In this document: positions 13,009 to 23,998 of the stretch, in pieces
How the letters are laid out: the number at the start of each line of letters is the position of its first letter
How positions within the stretch are numbered: position 1 is the stretch's first letter
Source of the DNA: Byssochlamys sp. IMV 00236
Lineage: Eukaryota; Ascomycota; Eurotiomycetes; Eurotiales; Thermoascaceae
DNA: 64,000 nt
NCBI GenBank assembly: GCA_001931875.2
Contig: MSJH02000793.1
Coordinates: forward strand, 115,353 to 179,352
Reading direction: 5' to 3'
Notes under the pieces: generated by a model
Database searches by the model: none
The model's input: the letters and a program-made list of their open reading frames with translations, nothing else
Told to the model about the DNA's origin: nothing
Translations under genes and position numbers: made by a program

Positions 13009-13786
13009 TTATAGTTCTCAGCTGGAGTATGCAAAGGAGTAGTTGTACAGCCTAGATTCTTGACTTAAGCGACCTTGCTGGAATGACACTTCGGAGATTG
13101 AAAAAGAAAGAAAGAAAGAAAGAAAAAAGAAAAAGACAGAACATTGCCCTGACGACCTACATTGCGCTTAGAATGTGGATGCTCCGGTTCATAGTTCATA
13201 AGTAACAAGTTCTCCCAAAATACATGTTTCCCCATTGTCGGCTAGATGATAGTGAGGGGGATATGATTCTACAGTACTATAGAATCAGACTACAAGCAAA
13301 GTTTACAGAAACTTCTTGAACTATGTATATATCGCATTGCAGATTGAAATCTAATAACAGATAGCCACCCTGACCCATTGATTAAAGAACCTGACACCTA
13401 ATGTTCTATGCAAATGAACAAAACTCACGGTAATAATGGTAATAATGACAAGGACTGCTTGCAAAGCAGACGAAGTGCAATGTGGCAGCATCCACACGGA
13501 AACGACCAATCCTTCCTCCGAACAAGTTGTCAACCAGGGCTGCGCGGCCCCGGTATGCCTCATACTGAAAACGCGTGTTGTTGGACGCTAAGATAGCAAA
13601 ATACCACCCCGTTGAATAGAAGAAACCAGGTCAAACGGGTGCAATGCAAGACAACATCCAGGGAATCGTCTCAGAAAAAGCGCAATATGTACATCCAAGG
13701 AATAGTGATAACAATACCACATATCCCCCAAGATCCTACGAGTCCACTCGAAGATCTATAACCGGCGTGCGCGTCACCAGGCAAGA

Positions 13787-15904
13787 TCACCATGTCTCCT
13801 GCAGGGAAGTTAGTCACTGTAGCAAAATCTAATAAGACATAAAAAGGCAACTTACAGCAATGTACTGGCCAGCCTCCTTCTTCTGCTGCCAGAAGGAGTG
13901 CGCTTCCTCACGGTTGAGGTTACCCTTGGCCATGGCTACGTCGACCAAAGCCTCCTCGACACCTTCTCCCATACCCTTGCTGCTGCCGCAGACGAAGATA
14001 CGTCCATCAAGGGAGTTGATGACAAACCAGACCAGGTCTGCCTGGTGACGAACCTCTTCCTGGACATATCGACTCTCGCCGCGGCGGCTTTGAACCACCT
14101 TCTTCACTTTGTCTTCATGAACTCCCCATTCGCCACTGTACAGTTCATCCAGGAGAGAGTCACGAATACCCTGGAGCACCCAGACCTTGTTGGCGCAGTT
14201 GGCGGACTTCAGGCGTCTCTGGACGAAACCACGGAATGGAGCAATGCCCACACCAGCACCGACCAACAGCATAGGACCGTCTGAAACGAACTCCCTGGCG
14301 AGCGGGTTGGCCATCAGGCCTCGGAACATAGGCACGTGAATATCAAGGGAGCGAGGGTCTTTACCCTCCCGTTCAGCAGCCATGACCTTTTGGGCAAGAC
14401 GCTCCAGGAAACCGGATCCCACACCGGTCCTCTTTCCACCTCTCCAGTCGTCAGCCTCATGCACAGTAACGGCAATTTCAATTAGACGACGCGACTGCTC
14501 TCCCTTGACCGTCCGTGAGATTTGAGGGTCCTGAGAAAGAGAGTAGAATCGCGGCATAAGCTGGTTTAAGGCGGAGAGAAGGTAGTCGAGCGGCGGCTGG
14601 CTCGAGGGGAACGCGGTCAACAGCTGCGACAGCGTAATGTGGCACCCGGTGCGGAGATCACAAAAAGCTCCCTGGCCCTGAGCTGAAGACAGATACATGA
14701 GAATCTTCTTCTCATTGGGCTCTGAAGCATATTCTGCAAATAGTCGGAAAAGAGGCTTGGTAGGCGGGTAACTGGTGATGTCCGAACACCAATTCAATAC
14801 CTCCCTTCGGGTAGTAACCAGGTCCCGCGGCTTGTCCTCGCCCCAAATCGTGGGCCAGCGACCCTTGGTGGTGTGCAGCGTGATCTTCTTGTCGCGGATA
14901 GCCTTAGGTATGCCGAGAAGGTCGAACACCATTTCCACTTCTTCCTCATTGTTCTTGGGGCACACCCCAATGGCTCCTCCAACGACAAAATCGACGTTTC
15001 CTCCTTCCTCGGGGTAGTCTGTCACGTCGATGTCGAAGTGGTAGGTGCGCTTCTCCGCACCCGGCCTGGTAAGCTCTCGCGCATGGTGAAGAGGCGCCCG
15101 GTAGACCTCATAGGGAGGATGGGGCTGGACGAATCTGGGAGGATGATCCTCCGGAGTCGGTCTCATGTCAATGGCACTGGCCGGAGCCGGAGAGATAGTG
15201 ACTGTCTTCTCCGGCAGTGGGACAATGTTGGTCAACTCGCTGTCAAGACTCAAGTGGCCCAGCTTCAACCCCAAACTCTGGAAAGCTTTGTTCGTGGGCG
15301 GCACCACAGGATGGGCAGTAGAGCTAGAGCCATTATCTCTCAATGGCTGGCTCATGCAGCATCCGCCGCCGCAGCAAACTTTCTCGACCAACTGTGTACC
15401 TCCTGTGCCAACCTGCCCGAGGATTCTCTGCATGTCATCCGCATTCTGTGAGATGAGCACGGTCGACGCTCGTCGTCGACCAGGCTCCCTGGAGGATTGC
15501 TTCTGTTCATCCCGTAGCTGCTCCAGGCCATCGTCTGACTGAGGTTCCGTCGCCGGGGTGGATGGAGCTTCCGAGTCACTCTCCGACAGATTCACCGACT
15601 GCGACGACTGCGAGTCCGGAGAGGCGTCAAAGTTAGGGTCCGATACTGTCAAATTGGGAACATCCCGCGGCTCTTCTGGAATAGGATTGTCTGGGTGCGA
15701 GGTTGAGGATTCTGGGACCGCAGAGCGATCATGCTGGCGGGTCAACGTCGACGCCATCGCGGCCGACGACGGCGACGGGGCTACCACTGCGTGCACTGCG
15801 TTCATTCCCAAGTCAGCAATGGCTCTTCCATGTCGCATTGAGTGTTCCTGAAGACTATCCCAGCTATGATAGGGGTTCAATGCCCAGTGGTGCAGCGGTT
15901 CCAT
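13787..15904 (-). CDS. FAD/NADPH-binding reductase (CPR/sulfite-reductase type) lacking an FMN domain
   Basis: Predicted electron-transfer flavoprotein. Two exons on minus: 15904-13856 and 13798-13787, with a 57-bp phase-0 intron. The tiny last exon supplies ETW and the stop, matching the aromatic C-terminus typical of the family. Product: 686 residues. Residues 1 to ~265 are low-complexity Ser/Pro/Glu-rich and contain a striking CCGGGCC at 177-183. The reductase part follows: an FAD-binding region with PRFYSLSQ (451-458), then GAGVGIAPFRGF (549-560) and IFVCGSSKGMG (636-646) for NADPH. There is no N-terminal flavodoxin domain, so it is not a complete cytochrome P450 reductase. The electron acceptor is unknown. 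The P450 gene 4.8 kb away could be a partner, but only proximity suggests it. The start could also be the in-frame Met at residue 50. Confidence 0.88.
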
Positions 15905-18900
15905 TGCTCCGGAACCTCACCAAGTGAACTGAAATTCTTGCCACCGCAGTATGGATAAAGAAAAAAACATACCCATCGAGCCGTGAGGCAGTCTTCTGCC
16001 AAAGACAAAAGTAGTCGTCCGTCTCAGAGGGAGTGAAGAGGATATCCGCCGGGAGAGGAGGCGAGACGTTGCGGCGAACAAGGTGACGGCTGGACGGAGG
16101 GAAGACACGGTGAGATCATATAGTTCAGCAAGGCCAACAGCGGGCGGAGAGCGGGAGCGTGTTTAAAATAGATTGGTGGAGATGGAGAAGACGGCAGCTG
16201 GCATCTAGAATAGGAGTCGAGTCAACGCTGGGGGGGGGAAACAGAAACAGATCCCGAAACGGAGAGAGAGAGAGAAGGTGTGGGATGAGGATGGAGTGTT
16301 GAATCCGACGGGATTCCTGGATGGGGCGAACGATGGCGGAATGGCGGGAGGTGGAGTGGGTAAGGCAGTTGTAATCAGTAATACGGAAAGAATAATAAAT
16401 TACAGAAGACGCTGGAAAGTTAAGCAGAAACCCTTTTTTGCTTTGCTGGTACTTACTTAGTTGCTCCAGATCGGGTGAAATACCTCGGTTGCAGAATATG
16501 CCTTCTGTTCACGCAGTCAAGTCATGCAAAAGGCAGCTGGTCATGTGGAAGCCCTCAAGAACAAGGGAAAAATGAATTAATAAATTATTAATTATTATCT
16601 AAGGGCAAAGTACAGAGTAAATGCGTAATAGTGAATAATATCCAGACATTGGCCGCCCAAGCAGGTTCTTTCGACACTTTCCCCAGCCAAGCCAGCCTGT
16701 TCCATGGCTTCACTGTCATCTAACATAATTAATTACCAGTAGTTAACTAGTACTAACTGCTAGAGTACGTTGAATTACCGATACCGCCACTCACGCTCGG
16801 TTCGCAGCCCGTTTGCCGCCCTGCCGAAGAAGACTGCAGCTGGCAGGAAACGGTGCATTTGGACTATCCATTATTGGGATCATTATTGGTCCACGATGGG
16901 CAAAGGTCTTCATCTTTTTTGCTGGAATGGGAATATCAGCCCAGCCGGGATTTCTGTCTGGTATTACTACTTCCCCAGACAGAGTCCAGAGGAACGGCCG
17001 CGGAGAAAGGTAGACGAGCAGATGACCGGCAGCAGTTGGGCTGCCCATCACTGACAGACTTGCAGGCAGTATGTATTGACCAGGATATCTTAGCCCGATC
17101 AGATAATCGATGGCCGTCTCTTTCCCCATATCTACAGTATCCTAACCTGGTGGCCAGAACAGGACATCGGCTGCGTTCCTAATCGCTACTATCCCCTGCA
17201 CTACGGCCCAGTATTATTTCCCATCTTGGTCTCCAAGCGTCGCGAACTCGTTGTGATAATAATAATTACCGACAGGCCGTTCCGGTTTGTATCCGCTGCT
17301 GTATTTGGGACGAATAATACATTAGCCGAGTCGGAAACCACAACGCCGGAAACGCTCGATACGCCACCCCAGCAAAAAAGAACAGGTATCTAATCAGATC
17401 GCCTCCCTTGCATTGCAGCACTCCCAAGACAGCCTGACAGCCCAAAAATGAGAGGATGAATGAAAACATCGATCAGCAAGAGTGATTTATTTTTATCGCG
17501 CCCCTAATCTGTCTGATGCAGCCGAGAGAATTGATTATTGTCGCGCAGGTTAGTTACATAGCCTCCCGAGACAGGCCCAGATCGCAGTCGGCCGCGGTGG
17601 ACACGTGCGCGCCACAATACCAAATCCGACGAAACGTTGACGAGCTGTCTGTCATCGCAGCGGATCAGATAAGGAGACAGGAGGAATTCCGCCGGCTCTG
17701 CCAACAGCCGAGTGGACTCACCGCGCAACACGCCATGGCCGTGGGAAGCAATGAATGACGGACTCACCGCTGGTTCTGCGGTAACCATGATGTTTCTTGT
17801 CCAGGAAGACGATCGTGTTAGATAGTTGGTCTAGCGGCCAGGGAATCGTAATTGTATTATTGTAATAATCATAATGGGCAAACTGGACCCCGAAGGCCTT
17901 TTTTCGGTGGTCGCAGGGCAATGGTGGGGCTGGCCGATGTCGGCTAGTTCAGCCCCACGGAAGGATCATATCAGATTAGACCGTCGCTCCCGGCCCTGTG
18001 GTTGGGATGCGTCTAGGGTTACAGACGGCCATGATACAGCTACTTGTTCGTCGTACGACTCCATAACTCCATAATAATGGAGTCGCAGAAGGCTGAGAAG
18101 CCCATTTCCTACTCCACCACGCTAGAATCCCAATAGTTCCAGAAGAAGATCGAGTTAGCTAAAGGAATGCGCTACATGATCCTGGGAACATCCGCTCTTC
18201 CCCGGTTCCAAATTCCCGGGGCGCGTGCTGATCATCAGACACCGGAACGTTCGCGCCAGGAAGCATCTATCGTAGACATGCGGAAAAAGCAAAAAAGTGA
18301 CAGCCAACATGCGGGGGATGGATATGACATTGGACATATCACGGAAGTAAATTACCAGGGGAGCTCCCGTCGTTTGCTTTCCTCGGGCTGGCCTGACTGA
18401 GACACATATTTAATGATCTGACTGGGTTGTTCGACCCTTCCCAGCAAACAGATGGCCGAATAGCAACAGACACGGAATGGAGACTGACGCGGACGGCATC
18501 TTCTTCCAATATTGCGATCCTGGTTCGTCATGATCGTCCAGGGCTATGGTATGGAGTAAGTAAATTAATTAATTACATCCACCCAGAGACCAAAACGATG
18601 CCAAGGCGACGCAAGAAAGGGGCCGGTCGTTTGACAGCCTCATTGTCAGGCTTCAGCCTCCAGCAAAGTTATCTGATCGTGCTAATCCAGGACGGGAAAC
18701 AGTCGAATGGCGCTGATCGGACAGGGATAAGAGCCATCTACGGAGTAGTCAAACATCAACAAGTATCCAGTCATCTTGCCCCTTGTCACCCGATCGAAGT
18801 CGATGGTCAGGTAGAGAATCATCCCCCTTTCCTTCCCTTACTGACCTGTAGAGTTAATTCGCTTCGATTGTCTGACGTGGACATGGTCCTTCGTGTTGTC

Positions 18901-19540
18901 GCGTCTTTCGATCTTTTTGTTTACTCTCTGTATGACTTCCCAGACGCGGTCAATCTTGCATTAGTACCTCTTTGTTTTCTTTTGCCTCCTTGGTTCCAGC
19001 CGGGGGACGATCATCCTAGACTAGGAGAAACGTTGCAGCAGAATAGACTAACTATCGTCGAGATCCCCGGCGCTTTAGAATAGTCCCAATGTCTCGCAGG
19101 AAACTTTGAGGCAAGCGATATACTTGTCAACAACTTATTATTCACTCCATTGAACCATTTGTATCAAGAAATCACAAATTCCCATTCTTATCACATCACC
19201 AAAAGGAAAGTACCTAAAACCCACATATTCTCCTCGCCCGCATCGTGTCACGTAACACAACGGCATCGAGCATATGAATCTTCCTGCGAGATCAGCCCAA
19301 TACTTTACTTTTCTTTTTTTTTTTTTTTCTCTCCACTGGGAGCAAGAATTGATATGATCAAGCCACGTGTCGCGCCTTCTCCCACATCACATCCATCTGT
19401 CCTTATCCTGTCTTTTGCAGATACGATTCGATGCGGAGATTGAATTCTGAAGTCCTATCAGTCCTCTTTTTTTTATCCCTTTATTCGAACCCTCTCTTAG
19501 GGACTGAAAACAAACACAAATGACGATGACACCGTCTTTA

Positions 19541-19568
19541 TTCAGCGCTCATAGTGCTATGAGCTGAA
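19541..19568. repeat. Inverted repeat (imperfect hairpin)
   Basis: TTCAGCGCTCATAG and CTATGAGCTGAA form a 12-bp stem with one bulged base and a two-base TG centre. It lies in non-coding DNA. Confidence 0.7.
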
Positions 19569-19813
19569 TATTCAGCCAGCCCTCTTTGCCTGTAGTCTAC
19601 AGAAGAAAGAGGTCAAATTGCCATAATACCAACCGGATCCCGTTCCGCGAACATAAGTAATTAATTAGTCCCTTCCAGCCATATCTAACTAACATGAGAT
19701 ACCTACCTATCCAGCTATACACGAAAATGTCTCTCTTGGGCATCAATACCAACTTCATCATCAACATAAATATAAACACGTAGTTCGTATCTTCACTAGT
19801 TAGTCGATGGATG

Positions 19814-19886
19814 TACTTTTCCTTTCCTTTTCTTTCTTTTTTTCTTTTTTTTCTTTTTTTTCTTTTTTTCTTTCTTTTTTTTTTTC
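19814..19886. repeat. Polypyrimidine CTTTT-rich tract
   Basis: About 70 bases made almost only of T with periodic C (TTTC, TTTTTTTC units). Confidence 0.9.
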
Positions 19887-20191
19887 ATGTCTACCCCTCA
19901 CAACGCCATGAATTGTTTCCGGAACATCAAGGATCACCCTGCAACGTAACTATAACTAATTTACGTCGCGTGCATATCATATCTTATCAGATCGTTCTTA
20001 TTTCTCGATATTGGACCCGCTTTATACAGCATAACACGCTAGGCTATGCTATGTGTCTTTATCAGATCTTGATGTGTAGGTGGGGGTAGTTAGTTAACTA
20101 GTGCAGTTTTGCCAACACATGCATGCTGGTTTTTCACTCATCTTTTGTATTATGTGGAAGGCTGAAGGAGGGGTATATCTATGTTGCGTGG

Positions 20192-20192
20192 G

Positions 20193-20236
<44 letters not shown>
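20192..20236. repeat. (GTT)15 microsatellite
   Basis: Fifteen uninterrupted GTT units, followed at about 20259-20280 by a short TATG repeat. It produces poly-Cys and poly-Leu frames that are not genes. Confidence 0.95.
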
Positions 20237-20239
<3 letters not shown>

Positions 20240-20713
20240 CTTTTCTCGTCACTTTGCATATGTATGTATGTATGTATATGCCTATGCGTTAGGAGCTAGG
20301 TATGTGGGAAGGAAGGACGTCATGCATTTGAGCTACATCAACAGGGGATAAATTTAGAATCAGAGTACTGTGGTATGCCTTTTGTTTTTACGTGTCCTAG
20401 AGTTCTATGATACATACGCTGTACAGCATGGGTCGGAAATATCTCCCAGTGTCGGAAAAGGGGATCCGGATGTTGATCATTGCATCATTACTATTGATGC
20501 ATCGTACTCAATGCATCTTGATGAGGCTCGACTTGAGCCCTCCATATCTCTCCAATGGAATCTATTGCTCTTCTGAACTTGTGTCTTCGTCATGGGAGTG
20601 ATTGAGGTTTCCCCATAGGAGTTATCGTGGAAGATATTGAATGCCCAAATACACTATCCAGATACATGGACGGCTTAGTTATCATCTAGTCCTGCTGAAC
20701 CAAGCCATGTTAG

Positions 20714-20735
20714 GAAGTCAGGCAGGTCTGACTTC
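20714..20735. repeat. Perfect inverted repeat overlapping the P450 stop codon
   Basis: GAAGTCAG at 20714-20721 pairs perfectly with CTGACTTC at 20728-20735 around a six-base loop. The P450 TGA (minus, 20720-20718) lies inside one arm, so the hairpin would form at the end of the coding part of the mRNA. Confidence 0.7.
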
Positions 20736-22286
20736 AATAATCAATTTATTGCTCCTAGGCGAACCGAGATAGGAGTCTTCCTGCTCGATCCCTTCATCGT
20801 CCACGATCGTAGTCGTGTAATTGGTGTATATGGCAGCAACTACCAGTTTGATTTCTAGAAAAAATCAGCATATCTTTTTTCTTTTTTCTCTCTCCTTTTT
20901 CTGAAACAAAATTCACATACCCTGCAAAGCGAAATCCTTTCCTAGACACATGCGCTCCCCGTTGCTGAAAGCCCAGAAGAATCGTCTCATGTCCTCTGTA
21001 GGCTCGAGCCATCGCTCTGGCAGCCATCTTTCAGGGTCTGGAAACGCATCTGGGTTCCTGTGCAGGATGTATGCCGAAGAGCTCACTTTGACTCCGCCTG
21101 GGATTCCTTCGTAGCCTTCCAGCGTGGTATCTATCGTCGATGGTGTCACCCGGCGTTGTAGGCCCGGGACAGCGCAATGCAGGCGAAGAGTCTCCTGTAC
21201 AATGGCATTTAGTAATGGCAGGGCATTAATGTCTCGTGTCGGGGGCAGACGAGAGGAGTCATCATCTTTTGACCCCAAGGGCTGCGAAGGGTAACTCAGT
21301 GCCGGCAGGAGACCTAGCAGTTCCTGACGCAGACGCGCTTGAAGGCTCCGGTCCCGAGACATCTGCCATATGAGGTAGGTAAGTGTAACACCTGACTTCT
21401 CAACACTTGCGAGTAGGTGACTGAGCATCTCAGATGCAATGACCTGCCTCGTTGGTGTAAACCCCAAATCCATACTTTGTAGACCCTCAGAAAGTCGCTT
21501 ATATACCACCGGGTCAGTCTCGATTCCATGTATCGGATTCTCTCTTTCACCATTCTCTGTGTGCAGCCACGCTCCCGTCTTCTCGCATAGTGAGAAACAG
21601 AACCTCTCGATCTCAGTCCATAGCCGATCTCTCGGATCCTGCCTCTTGAATATCGAATAGACACCAAGCCAGTGATTCCTGTATTCTTCATGCCGAATAA
21701 AATCCGTGCCATTGGCAGCTCCAAACAAATATCCCGACATAAAGTCCATACTCGCAGCCTGCATCAAAGAAAGCACATTGACCGGTGTTTTGCTCTGTGC
21801 CAACTCTTCTAGGGCCGGCAGGAGCTTATCCAGAACAATGCTGGATGAGGTGATGCGGAAATCCCTTGAGCTTTGCAAGTATGACTTAGAGTATACATTC
21901 GCGAGAATATTCCTCCGCAGAGAATGCGGCGTATACTCCATCATGCTCATGAGGTTTTCCATCCCAAAGTGCTTGAAAACATCGCGATACCATCGGTCCT
22001 TATCAAAGGCACCCTTGTAAATAATTTTCAACCCACGTACTGAGTTGACACTGAGTTCGTTTGGGCCCAGTCGGACTATAGTCCCATGTCTCTGGTGAAG
22101 GGCATGTATTGTGCGAATCTCCGTACCGCAGCGCCTCTTCCACCATATCCATATCGGTAGGACGGGCGCGGTGAAGTGAGCATTCGGGATTTTAGCCAGA
22201 GGAGAGATATATACCGGATAGATGACGTATTTGAGGAGAAACTGGAGAAAGAAGAGGATAGTAGCTAAGACTCCCACAGCAAACAT
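20718..22286 (-). CDS. Cytochrome P450 monooxygenase, membrane-anchored
   Basis: Heme-thiolate monooxygenase, probably ER-bound with the catalytic domain in the cytosol. Exons on minus: 22286-20921 and 20854-20718, with a 66-bp phase-1 intron just after the heme motif. Product: 500 residues. I chose the ATG at 22286 because it directly precedes the hydrophobic N-terminal anchor (residues ~2-20) and gives the usual P450 length. The open frame continues upstream without an ATG. Visible motifs: ETLR at 365-368 (K-helix ExxR), FPDPERWLPERW (PERF region) and FSNGERMCLG with heme-ligand Cys447. The I-helix segment reads ASVEKS (293-298) where AGxET(T/S) is usual. The substrate is unknown. No polyketide or peptide synthase lies nearby, so a role in a biosynthetic cluster is not supported. 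Confidence 0.93.
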
Positions 22287-23998
22287 TGCGCATGGAATAC
22301 AACTCAGTCTGGGGTAATCTCCAGGCAACTCGTTGCATAAGGTACGGTAGACCAAAGAACCCTCCGCATCGCTGAGATGAGAGAATAGGGTCAAAAACAA
22401 AAGTCACAAATGCTTCTGCATTAAAGTCAGGAACACGGAGTTGAGGTCTGCTCTTGACGTCGAAGAAATCATCTACGTACACTTCCCAGCCCCCACGTGC
22501 AATGCTACTACCCTACATTAGGTAAGTACGAGAAATCACGTGTTATAGGTCAGGATATCATAACTCCTGCTGAGCTCTTTACCACTTCCTTTAGGTCATG
22601 GTTATTCAGCAGTCAAGGCTCAACTTAGTCCCAATATATTCTAATCAGTCATCAAGTAACGGCATGTGGTTCTCGGGCTCCTTTCCATTTTCCTATTGTG
22701 AATGTACTATTTGCCCAAGCTCAATCCATAGGTAAGTAGTCTTCATTTCGAACGCATGTGATTCGCAGGACCGACTGGCCAATATAATCGGCAGAGTTTC
22801 AGTGGTGAAGTTCTCAGTCTTTATCGATATCGATTATATCTTCGTCGAGCCTAGCGGACAGCATCTTGTTAACCCGGATAGTTGAACAGAATTCTCTGAT
22901 CCGGATTTATAACCCACTGAGACAGTTACTTTGGTCCACAGAGCACCGGTCACGGGCTTATAGCTCCACGTTTGTGCCAGCAAAATACCAGCTGCTTCCT
23001 CTGCCCCTGGACTACTGTTACCGGCATCTGCTGATCTAGCTTGAATCACGTGCTACGAATACACTGCTGTCTTTGTATTTTCCAGGTTCTGCTACCTTAG
23101 TTGCCTCGGACGATACGGAATCCCTTCTCGTTGTGCTGGATAAAGTAAGCTACTTTTATTCCGGTATAGATAAAGAGCTTTCTGCCGAGTTGACAGAAGC
23201 TGGGCACAACTCTCTTTGAAATTATTCTCCATGTTTTGACAACATCGTTGCTCTAGTTCTGCAAGTTGCGGTAAACAAGGCAGCCGCCAACCGGGATACT
23301 GCGAAAAACAGGCATCCTTGCTTGAGCAAATGACTCGCGGATATTTTCCCTTCTCTTAATGTCTTTCTTACCTGGCGAGAGTACTGGCGGATAGCTTTTT
23401 GATGGGTGAGGTCCAAGACTGCGCAAAATTTCTTCCAGGGGCTTTTGCTGACTGCCTTTGGGGGCTGACCCCGACAATTTTAGACAGCAAATCCGGAGTG
23501 CATCTGTTAAGTGAGTGTGTATCATATGCCTGTCGGGAAAGATGAACAAGTGTTAGCTCTATCTCAAGGCCACCAATATCTCGAATCCGAACGTGCTTAG
23601 GCCTTCGCTAGCCCACGAGATTCGGAGGCAGTGACCCAAGCACTTGAGACCAATAATGATAAGGACCAACATCTCAGCTCATGTTATGGATGGCCTGAAA
23701 AAGGGCAATAATGCTCACATGTTACATCGCCCCGAAATACTTCGGCACGTCCAGGGGGCGGGGGCGGGTTTATTCTTACATATGATGCAATCTTTATAAT
23801 CTGTTGCATCTCGGAAAAGAGGGCAATCGAGTCATATCGTGTATGTTTATATGCCTCTGTCAAGGTTAGGAGAAAAGGGTATAAATAGGCTTACCTCTCC
23901 GTTGTCAAAAGTCAAACTAAGGGGCAGAAACTGTACGCTTCTCCTCAGCTCTCTACTTATTTTGATATCTTTTTATCATCCTTGAGGACTTTCTCGCA
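22287..23998. other. Intergenic stretch between P450 and the secreted-protein gene
   Basis: Divergent promoter region of about 1.7 kb. No gene is recognised. A TATA-like element for the right-hand gene is entered separately. The open frame continuing upstream of the P450 ATG to about 22400 has no ATG. Confidence 0.6.
23880..23887 (+). promoter_or_regulatory. TATA box of the secreted-protein gene
   Basis: TATAAATA lies 112-119 bases before the ATG at 23999. A transcription start about 30-40 bases downstream would leave a leader of about 75-90 bases. A clear TATA box in a fungal gene often goes with strongly regulated expression; that part is inference. Confidence 0.55.

Larger units (their letters stand above)
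11577..13786. other. Gene-free stretch containing a degenerate direct repeat pair
   Basis: No gene is supported here. The interval holds two related ~210-bp repeats (entered separately). Between them is a purine-rich patch around 12296-12350, and after the second copy a GAAA-rich tract at about 13099-13140. The last few hundred bases are probably the 3' flank of the minus-strand reductase gene. Confidence 0.6.
15905..20717. other. Gene-free stretch between reductase and P450
   Basis: No gene is supported in these 4.8 kb. The first ~500 bases are pyrimidine-rich on the minus strand and fit a leader and promoter of the reductase, perhaps with a 5' UTR intron (GTATGT near 15970 to CAG near 15928). 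A moderately GC-rich part (16770-19100) has open frames of up to ~218 codons, but these start at non-ATG codons and show no domain. The rest contains polypyrimidine and GTT microsatellite DNA. Confidence 0.55.

Noticed and set aside
14873..15451. 192-codon plus frame opposite the reductase
   Set aside because: It is a shadow of the GC-rich coding strand of the reductase gene and has no domain.
15917..16108. Open minus frame upstream of the reductase that looks like a mitochondrial presequence (Arg/Ser-rich)
   Set aside because: It begins at GTG, has no in-frame ATG that helps, and splicing at the visible GTATGT/CAG pair leads out of the reductase frame. It is more likely 5' leader.
18427..19083. 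218-codon open plus frame
   Set aside because: Starts with a non-ATG codon, has no recognisable domain and no splice or promoter support.
20101..20292. Poly-Cys open frame
   Set aside because: Produced entirely by the (GTT)n microsatellite.
13787..22286. Reductase plus P450 as a secondary-metabolite gene cluster
   Set aside because: They are 4.8 kb apart with no synthase, transporter or pathway regulator between or beside them, so proximity alone is not enough.
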